From the NCBI GenBank assembly GCA_002687795.1, contig NZBG01000003.1, forward strand, positions 11,137-75,136: a stretch of 64,000 nucleotides of DNA, given 5' to 3'. Every line of letters starts with the position of its first letter. The first letter of the stretch is position 1. This document shows, in pieces, positions 58,734-64,000 of the stretch. Made by a program: the position numbers and the translations under genes. The stretch comes from Candidatus Woesearchaeota archaeon (GTDB taxonomy: Archaea > Nanobdellota > Nanobdellia > Woesearchaeales > GCA-2687795). The notes beneath the pieces were generated by a model. It saw only the letters and a list, made by a program, of their open reading frames with translations. It had not been told where the DNA came from and searched no databases.

Positions 58734-59891
58734 ATGAAAATTAACTGGGCAATTTTTATTTTAATAATATCTGTTCTAATAAATATCGTCTTATTGATTA
58801 AGTTTTTCTTGTATAAATATATCACTTACCCAAAAGCTCTTAAATCCCTTAAGAATGAAATATCATTTAAGGTTCATGTCTTTGTTCCATGCAAGGGATG
58901 GAACAAAGAATTAGGCGCTTCATTGGAATCTATTGCAAACCAAAGGTTTCATAACTATAAACTAATCTTTATTACAGAATCTATTAATGACCCTGCTGTG
59001 AAAGAGATAGAAAAAATAAGGAAAAAATATAACCACGCCGCTCATGTTATTGCTGGAAAGAGCTCTAGAAACTGCCAAAAGAATTTTAACCTGCTTAAGG
59101 GCATAGAGGAATATCCCAATGCAGATGTTTATGTCTTCTGTGACAGCGATATTATTATTGAAGAGAACTGGCTATTTAGATTGGTCAGGCCTTTACAATC
59201 AAGAAAAATAACAGTTACCACTTCATTTGATTCTTCTACTCACCGAAGAGAAAATTTGTCATTAGTTTTTAAAAAATTTATAGATGCTTATCTTTATTTT
59301 CTTTTAATTGCAACAGGCGCTGTTTGGGGCGGATCTTTTGCTATTAGAAAAGATGACTTTTTTAGGTTAAAAGTCAATAACTCCTGGGAAAAGTTTTGTG
59401 TGGACGACGTCTCTCTAACCAAAATCCTTCTTAAGAAAAGAAAGAGAGGATTCTGTGTTCCAATCTCAATCAGGCATATAAGAGAAAATACAAGCTTAAG
59501 CGACTGGGTTACCTGGCTTATAAGGCAAATCATGTTTCTCAAATATTATCTAAAGGGTTATTGGATACTTGCTTTAATAAATTTTACAATTATTTTGATT
59601 CCTATTTTTATGCTACCAATAAATCTTATAATAAGCTTTTTAACCAATCGCTGGACAATTCATCTTACTATATCTGTTATAATGTTTATGTTTTTATATT
59701 TGTATTTTGGGATTATATTCTTAATAAAAAAGGAGAGAATAACAAAAGAGACTTTAGTTTATTTGTATCCTGTATTATTCATAAATTTGTACAGCCTGTA
59801 TACAACTCTTTTCAATAACACTATTAAATGGGCTGGTAAAGAATATACATTAAATTCTAAGGGAACGATTAAAACAATAAAATTTAAATAA
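58734..59891 (+). CDS. Membrane glycosyltransferase, GT2/GT21-like
   Basis: The protein is 385 residues from the ATG at 58734 (a GTG stands directly before it). It has one N-terminal helix, a GT-A domain with VFVPCKGWNKELGASLESI, VFCDSDIII and WGGSFAIRKDDF, then WLIRQIMFLKYY in place of the QxxRW motif, and about four C-terminal helices. This resembles ceramide glucosyltransferase-type enzymes that transfer sugar to lipid at the membrane. Substrate unknown. Confidence 0.88.
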   Translation: MKINWAIFILIISVLINIVLLIKFFLYKYITYPKALKSLKNEISFKVHVFVPCKGWNKELGASLESIANQRFHNYKLIFITESINDPAVKEIEKIRKKYNHAAHVIAGKSSRNCQKNFNLLKGIEEYPNADVYVFCDSDIIIEENWLFRLVRPLQSRKITVTTSFDSSTHRRENLSLVFKKFIDAYLYFLLIATGAVWGGSFAIRKDDFFRLKVNNSWEKFCVDDVSLTKILLKKRKRGFCVPISIRHIRENTSLSDWVTWLIRQIMFLKYYLKGYWILALINFTIILIPIFMLPINLIISFLTNRWTIHLTISVIMFMFLYLYFGIIFLIKKERITKETLVYLYPVLFINLYSLYTTLFNNTIKWAGKEYTLNSKGTIKTIKFK

Positions 59892-59911
59892 CTTCATTTA
59901 TCCCTTTTTTT

Positions 59912-61081
59912 ATGCATTCCAGAACGCCTCTTAAAGCATTGCAGGAAGTAACAAAAACACCTGACATTCTTATTGAAATAATAAAAGGATTGATTAGAAA
60001 GCATATCACAGTAAACTATGATTATTATTTTATGAAAGGCGAGTCTTCAAAGCTTAAGCAGGTCAGCATTAAGATAACAAACATGTGCAACCTTAGATGC
60101 AAGATGTGCGGCCAGTGGGGCGAGACTGGTTATAATATAAGAAAAGACTCTGAAGAGCTTAAGAAAATTGTGCCATTGGAAACCTATAAGAAACTTATTG
60201 ATGATGTAAAAAAACTAAAGCCTTTCTTTTATATCTGGGGGGGTGAGCCCTTTCTTTATCCGGACATAATGCCTTTCTTGAAATACCTTAAGCGCCAAAA
60301 GATGATTGCTGCAGTTGTGACTAATGGGGTTAAGCTAAAAGAAACAGCAAAGGACCTTGTAGAAATGGGTCTTGATATGCTTATGCTTTCCTTAGACGGG
60401 TCAAGAGAAAAGCATGATGAAATACGGGGAATGCGTGGCTGTTATGATACATTAGTAGAAGGCATTGAAGAAATAAGGAAAGAAAAAGAAAAGCTTGGAA
60501 AGAAGAAACCATATATAATGTTGTTAAGCACAATATCCAGGTATAATGCTGATAATCTGGAAGAAATATTTGAAGAAGCAAAAAATCTCCTTGCTGATGG
60601 TCTTATAATTTATTATTCATGGTTTACAACCCCTGAAATAGGCATGCAGCACACAAAGATAATGGAAAACAAGCTTGGATGCACCCCTTTTGCATGGAAA
60701 GGCTATGTGGGCAGCTCCAGTAAAGTTAATACTGGTGCTTTGTCTTCAACTGTATCGAGAATAAAGAAAAAGAAATATCCCTTTTTTTATCTTTTCATTC
60801 CCTATCTTGCACCGGAAGATATCCCCAAATATTATGAAAGTCCCAAGAATATGTTTGGTTATAATAGATGCGTGTCACCATGGCTTACTGCAGAACTGAT
60901 GCCAAATGGGAATGTAGCTTTATGCAGGGACTATCCCGATTACATAATAGGGAATATAACCCAGGATTCTGTTCTTAATATTTTTAACAGTGAAAAAGCC
61001 AAAAAGTTCAGGAACGTGCTCAAAGAAGAGGATGGCTTGTTCCCCATCTGCGCCAGATGCTGCGGGCTTATGGGTTGGTAG
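59912..61081 (+). CDS. Radical SAM protein with SPASM-like C-terminus
   Basis: The protein is 389 residues. The [4Fe-4S] motif CNLRCKMC (Cys59, 63, 66) is followed by the WGGEPFLYPDIMPF glycine motif. The C-terminus has further cysteines (CVSPW, LCRDYP and PICARCCG) that may hold an auxiliary cluster, as in SPASM/twitch enzymes. It lies 20 bp after a glycosyltransferase and may modify a peptide or sugar of a surface structure. Product unknown. Confidence 0.9.
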   Translation: MHSRTPLKALQEVTKTPDILIEIIKGLIRKHITVNYDYYFMKGESSKLKQVSIKITNMCNLRCKMCGQWGETGYNIRKDSEELKKIVPLETYKKLIDDVKKLKPFFYIWGGEPFLYPDIMPFLKYLKRQKMIAAVVTNGVKLKETAKDLVEMGLDMLMLSLDGSREKHDEIRGMRGCYDTLVEGIEEIRKEKEKLGKKKPYIMLLSTISRYNADNLEEIFEEAKNLLADGLIIYYSWFTTPEIGMQHTKIMENKLGCTPFAWKGYVGSSSKVNTGALSSTVSRIKKKKYPFFYLFIPYLAPEDIPKYYESPKNMFGYNRCVSPWLTAELMPNGNVALCRDYPDYIIGNITQDSVLNIFNSEKAKKFRNVLKEEDGLFPICARCCGLMGW

Positions 61082-61091
61082 GCTTTTTTTC

Positions 61092-62222
61092 TTAAGATTC
61101 TCCAGAGAGAAAGCTTGTTTTTGCATCAAGATAATCAGCAACCCATAACATCCCCTCATCACAATAATAAAAAGGATTTTGATATGGTGTTCTGTTATTG
61201 TTGAACACTTCCAAGAAATTCCTATATCTATTGATGAGCGGTGTATATTCTCTAAGATACTTTCCTGCTTTCTGCCTGTCAACCTTGCTGACTACATTTA
61301 TATAACACAATCCTAAATGTATCCAGTTTGTGTTGCCTTCATAATTGGGGCTTATAAGTTTTGTAAGGAAGAATTGTTTATCCATTCTAGAAGCCTTTGT
61401 ATATTTTAATGGAAAAGGCTTGTCCAATCCTTCTTCTTCTATTTTTCTCATTGAGCTTTTTATCATTACTTTTGATGTAAAGACACCGCAATAATAAGGG
61501 AATGTGTTCGCGTCGCCGGCCATATACTTTTTTCCTGATAAGTCATCCAGGAAATATTCTCCTGTCCAGAAATTATCTCTTATGTTTTTCTTAAAATTAT
61601 AATTTTTTAAAGAATTATTTAAGATTCTTATTTTCTTTAAATCATTATCCAGCATAGCAGCCATTATGTTATCATATAAAGCGGATTTTCTCATTGAATG
61701 GTCTTTTATAGAAGAAAAAGCCCTATCCTTTCTCACAAGACCGGTTTCCTTATCTAATACAATATCATAAAATCTGTTTATTTCTTTGTTTAGAAAATCC
61801 TTATACTGATCAATTAAATCCCTGTTTCCTAATAATCTCAGGCTTCTTACTAAAAACGGCAAAGAATCAGGGGAATATGTTGGGAAATCAAAAGGATAAT
61901 TATAAGGTGTGATAGTGGTTGTTACTTTGTTATGCCTGGAAAAGACTTTAAGCGCATACCTCAACGTTGAGTAAACCTTTTTCTTGTAGCCTAAATTTAA
62001 TAAAGACTCTGTGCAAATCCCAAAGTCTCTTGTCCAGAATTCTCTGAAATGGCCAGTACTTGTCCTGAAATACTTGTTTTTCCAGCAATCCTCTATAATC
62101 TGTTTGCCTATCTCCTGGGGACTTCCTTTATATCTCTTTATTCCTGAAAGGATTACCCTCAAGCGCCGCTTGAACATCCTCAATCCTTCCGGGATATATA
62201 TTAATTGAAGCATGACCATCAA
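61092..62222 (-). CDS. Six-hairpin glycosidase-like protein
   Basis: The protein is up to 376 residues. STGHFREFWTRDFGICTESLL, TITPYNYPFDFPTYSPDSLP, GEYFLDDLSGKKYMAGDANT and the late YCDEGMLWVADY suggest an (alpha/alpha)6-barrel of the glucoamylase/invertase/trehalase kind, with acidic residues in the expected loops. No signal peptide. The start is uncertain; ATGs at 62213 or 62177 are also in frame. Likely an intracellular glycan hydrolase or phosphorylase. Confidence 0.65.
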   Translation of the reverse strand: MMVMLQLIYIPEGLRMFKRRLRVILSGIKRYKGSPQEIGKQIIEDCWKNKYFRTSTGHFREFWTRDFGICTESLLNLGYKKKVYSTLRYALKVFSRHNKVTTTITPYNYPFDFPTYSPDSLPFLVRSLRLLGNRDLIDQYKDFLNKEINRFYDIVLDKETGLVRKDRAFSSIKDHSMRKSALYDNIMAAMLDNDLKKIRILNNSLKNYNFKKNIRDNFWTGEYFLDDLSGKKYMAGDANTFPYYCGVFTSKVMIKSSMRKIEEEGLDKPFPLKYTKASRMDKQFFLTKLISPNYEGNTNWIHLGLCYINVVSKVDRQKAGKYLREYTPLINRYRNFLEVFNNNRTPYQNPFYYCDEGMLWVADYLDAKTSFLSGES

Positions 62223-62245
62223 CTATTATGAGTAAATCAATGAAA

Positions 62246-62344
62246 CGAGCCTGATGGGATTCGAACCCACGACCTATTGCTTACTTCTTCTTAACTAAAG
62301 TTGAATAGGAGGCAATCGCGCTATCCAGACTGCGCTACAGGCTC
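62246..62344 (-). tRNA. tRNA-Arg (CCT) with one intron
   Basis: Acceptor GAGCCTG/CAGGCTC, discriminator G; D-stem GCGC/GCGC; anticodon stem ATTGC/GCAAT. The 31 nt between the anticodon arms begin CTCCTA and end in A, so anticodon CCT and a 24-nt intron at the canonical 37/38 site. T-arm GTGGG-TTCGAAT-CCCAT. Mature length 75. No encoded CCA. The anticodon stem is the same as in the gene at 56538-56668. Confidence 0.92.
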
Positions 62345-62431
62345 ATATAAACAAGTAAAAACAGTTTTTGTTTTTAAGTTTATCTAATCTAAACCAAAAC
62401 CTTTAATACATAATAGTTCCTGAATTACCTC

Positions 62432-63685
62432 ATGGACAAATTACTAACAGAAATCCTAAAAACATTAAAACCCTCTAAAGAAGAAGAATCAGCTTTTATT
62501 AGTGTAACAAACAATGTTCTGAAAAGGCTAAACTCCAGCCTAAAAGACGCAAAAGCAATCCTGGGCGGCTCAGGAGCAAAAGATACATGGTTAAAAGGCT
62601 CCCATGATGTTGACATATTTGTCTTATTCAACTACAACAAATTCAAAGAGAACCATCTCTCAACCTCAGACATCCTTGAAAAAGCCTTAAAAAAGAAATT
62701 CAAGGCTATCAAAAGAATCCCTGGCTCAAGGGACTACTTCCAGCTCAAAGAAAAAGGCTATGTGTTCGAAATAGTTCCAATCCTTAACATAAAAAAAGCA
62801 GAAGAATCATTAAACATAACAGACATAAGCCCATTGCATGTTGACTGGGTAAAGAAACATAAGAAACTTTGCGATGAAATAAGGCTCACAAAATCATTCT
62901 GTAAAGCCCAGCGAGTCTATGGCGCTGAAAGCTACATAAAAGGATTCTCAGGCTATCTCCTGGAAATCCTTGCCATCCACTACAAATCCTTCCACCAGCT
63001 ATTAAAAAGCGCAGCAAAATGGAAAGAGCATGATGTAATAGACACTGAAAAATACTACAAGAACAGCAAAGAAGCGCTCAACAGCCTCAACAAGTCAAAA
63101 CTCATATCTCCCTTGATTGTAATAGATCCTGTCCAGAAAGAAAGGAACGTTGCAGCAGCGCTGGACGGGGAAAAATTTATCCAATTCAAAGAAGCAGCCA
63201 GAAAATTCCTAAAAAAACCTGACGAAAGCTTCTTTATTAAGAAAGAGCTTGACACCAAGAAACTTAAGCAAAAAGCTGGAAAAGATAGATTCATCCTATT
63301 AGAAGCAGAATCATCCGGCAGCAAGGAAGATATCATAGGATGCAAGCTCCTGAAAGTGTTTAACTATATCTGCAGGCAGTTAACAGGAAACGATTTCAAG
63401 ATAATAAACAATGGCTGGGACTTTGACAGGAAAAGCAAAGCCATTCTCTGGTACATAATCGACAAAAAAAAGCTAAGTGATTCAAAAAAAGTAATTGGTC
63501 CTCCAGTAAAAAGTAAGTATCATGCCAAAAGATTTAAAGAAAAGCACAAAAACGCATTCACTGAAAAGAACAGGCTTTATGCGAATGTTAAAAGAAAGTT
63601 CAGAGAGCCTTCTGCCATGATAAAAGGCATAATCAGGGAGGAGTATATTAAAGGGCTGGTAAAGAGAATAAAACCCAAACTATAG
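62432..63685 (+). CDS. cca: Archaeal CCA-adding enzyme
   Basis: The protein is 417 residues of class I tRNA nucleotidyltransferase. The active site is LGGSGAKDTWLKGSHDVDIF (44-63) with Asp59 and Asp61. The rest contains the central and tail domains with PGSRDYFQL and FKGFSGYLLEIL-like helices. It adds CCA to all tRNAs, which is needed because the tRNA genes here do not encode it. TATA-like AACCTTTAATAC at about 62396-62410. Confidence 0.96.
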   Translation: MDKLLTEILKTLKPSKEEESAFISVTNNVLKRLNSSLKDAKAILGGSGAKDTWLKGSHDVDIFVLFNYNKFKENHLSTSDILEKALKKKFKAIKRIPGSRDYFQLKEKGYVFEIVPILNIKKAEESLNITDISPLHVDWVKKHKKLCDEIRLTKSFCKAQRVYGAESYIKGFSGYLLEILAIHYKSFHQLLKSAAKWKEHDVIDTEKYYKNSKEALNSLNKSKLISPLIVIDPVQKERNVAAALDGEKFIQFKEAARKFLKKPDESFFIKKELDTKKLKQKAGKDRFILLEAESSGSKEDIIGCKLLKVFNYICRQLTGNDFKIINNGWDFDRKSKAILWYIIDKKKLSDSKKVIGPPVKSKYHAKRFKEKHKNAFTEKNRLYANVKRKFREPSAMIKGIIREEYIKGLVKRIKPKL

Positions 63686-63725
63686 CGAAACCTTTAAAAA
63701 AAGAAGCCCTTTTTACAATATAAAG

Positions 63726-63923
63726 ATGATAATACCTATCAGATGCTGGAGTTGCGGAAAGCCAATAGCTCATTTATGGGAAGATTTTAAAGAAAGAACA
63801 GAGAAAGGGGAAGACAGGAAAAAGGTATTAGATGAGCTGGGCTTGGAAAGATACTGTTGCAGAGTTATGTTCATGGGCCAGGTTGACCTTATAGACACAG
63901 CAGCAAGATTCAAGAAGTTCTAA
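63726..63923 (+). CDS. rpoN: DNA-directed RNA polymerase subunit N (Rpo10)
   Basis: The protein is 65 residues. IIPIRCWSCGKPIAHLWE and ERYCCRVMFMG provide the four zinc cysteines. It is part of the D-L-N-P assembly platform. Usually found beside rpsB/uS9 genes; here it follows cca. Confidence 0.97.
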   Translation: MIIPIRCWSCGKPIAHLWEDFKERTEKGEDRKKVLDELGLERYCCRVMFMGQVDLIDTAARFKKF

Positions 63924-63924
63924 A

Positions 63925-64000
63925 ATGCCAGAAAAGGTTTCTGTTATTAAATGCAGTTCTTATAACAAAGAAGAAGTTTATAATTCTGTTAAACAGTCTC
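63925..64000 (+). CDS. DUF362-type protein, 5' end only
   Basis: The frame starts 1 bp after the rpoN stop with MPEKVSVIKCSSYNKEEVY and runs off the window. VSxVKCxxYxxEEVYxxVK is the usual opening of DUF362 iron-sulfur proteins. Only about 25 residues are seen. Confidence 0.55.
   Translation, partial: MPEKVSVIKCSSYNKEEVYNSVKQS

Noticed and set aside
1..64000. CRISPR array, prophage or conjugative module
   Set aside because: No regularly spaced direct repeats, Cas genes, integrases, capsid or type IV secretion genes are visible anywhere in the window.

Overview
The window looks like a chromosome segment of an AT-rich archaeon, probably of the DPANN radiation and possibly Woesearchaeota-like. 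Archaeal hallmarks seen directly are an A-type ATP synthase, exosome (Rrp4/Rrp41/Rrp42), proteasome alpha subunit, RNA polymerase subunits L, K and N, TFE, RNase P protein Rnp2, SBDS, Hjc, Hef, an archaeal CCA-adding enzyme, SepF, intron-containing tRNA genes without encoded CCA, and TATA promoters that often lie about 25 nt before a start codon. Most genes follow a Shine-Dalgarno core GGTGAT. The phylum is an inference from gene content and protein style, not from a marker phylogeny.

Layout. 1-1.2 kb: XRE regulator and small membrane proteins with a repeat-rich control region. 1.2-10.2 kb (minus): nine-gene ATP synthase operon H-I-K-E-C-F-A-B-D; the K subunit carries residues matching a Na+-binding rotor. 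10.2-17.9 kb (minus, except one PHP-domain gene on plus): AMMECR1, rpoL, a kinase, CBS and nucleotidyltransferase genes, rpsB. 18-24.6 kb (plus): PIN-ATPase-KH protein, a bacterial-type leuA preceded by a leucine-rich leader peptide, a PAP2 phosphatase and hef, then an isolated 5S rRNA (minus). 24.8-32.7 kb (plus): acetyltransferase, CorA, TruD and an operon taking fructose bisphosphate to UDP-GlcNAc (glmM, IMPase/FBPase, glmU-like, glmS). 32.7-40.3 kb: HEPN/MNT pair, tRNA-Arg(GCG), a GGDEF protein, two PRPP-synthetase-like paralogues, a Hel308 lacking its first RecA domain, and a tRNA-Ile with two introns. 40.5-44.9 kb: rnp2-psmA-sdo1-rrp4-rrp41-rrp42-rpoK. 45-54.6 kb: RNase Z, Hjc, TFE, R15P isomerase, a MITE-like element, SepF, ZPR1, MTA phosphorylase, SAH hydrolase, an Lrp regulator with a damaged or unusual start, and a KaiC-like ATPase. 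54.7-62.2 kb: sugar isomerase, a LAGLIDADG gene beside an unusual tRNA gene, and a surface-glycan-like cluster (methyltransferase, two glycosyltransferases, radical SAM, glycosidase-like). 62.2-64 kb: tRNA-Arg(CCT) with an intron, cca, rpoN and the start of a DUF362 gene.

The strongest leads are the attenuator-like leucine leader on an archaeal promoter, a complete-looking GGDEF active site with an I-site in an archaeon, a tRNA-Ile with anticodon-loop and T-loop introns lying 18 nt before an N-terminally truncated hel308, and several families of short repeats (perfect hairpins overlapping stop codons, a paired intergenic element, and a 167-bp inverted-repeat element with a 9-bp target duplication).
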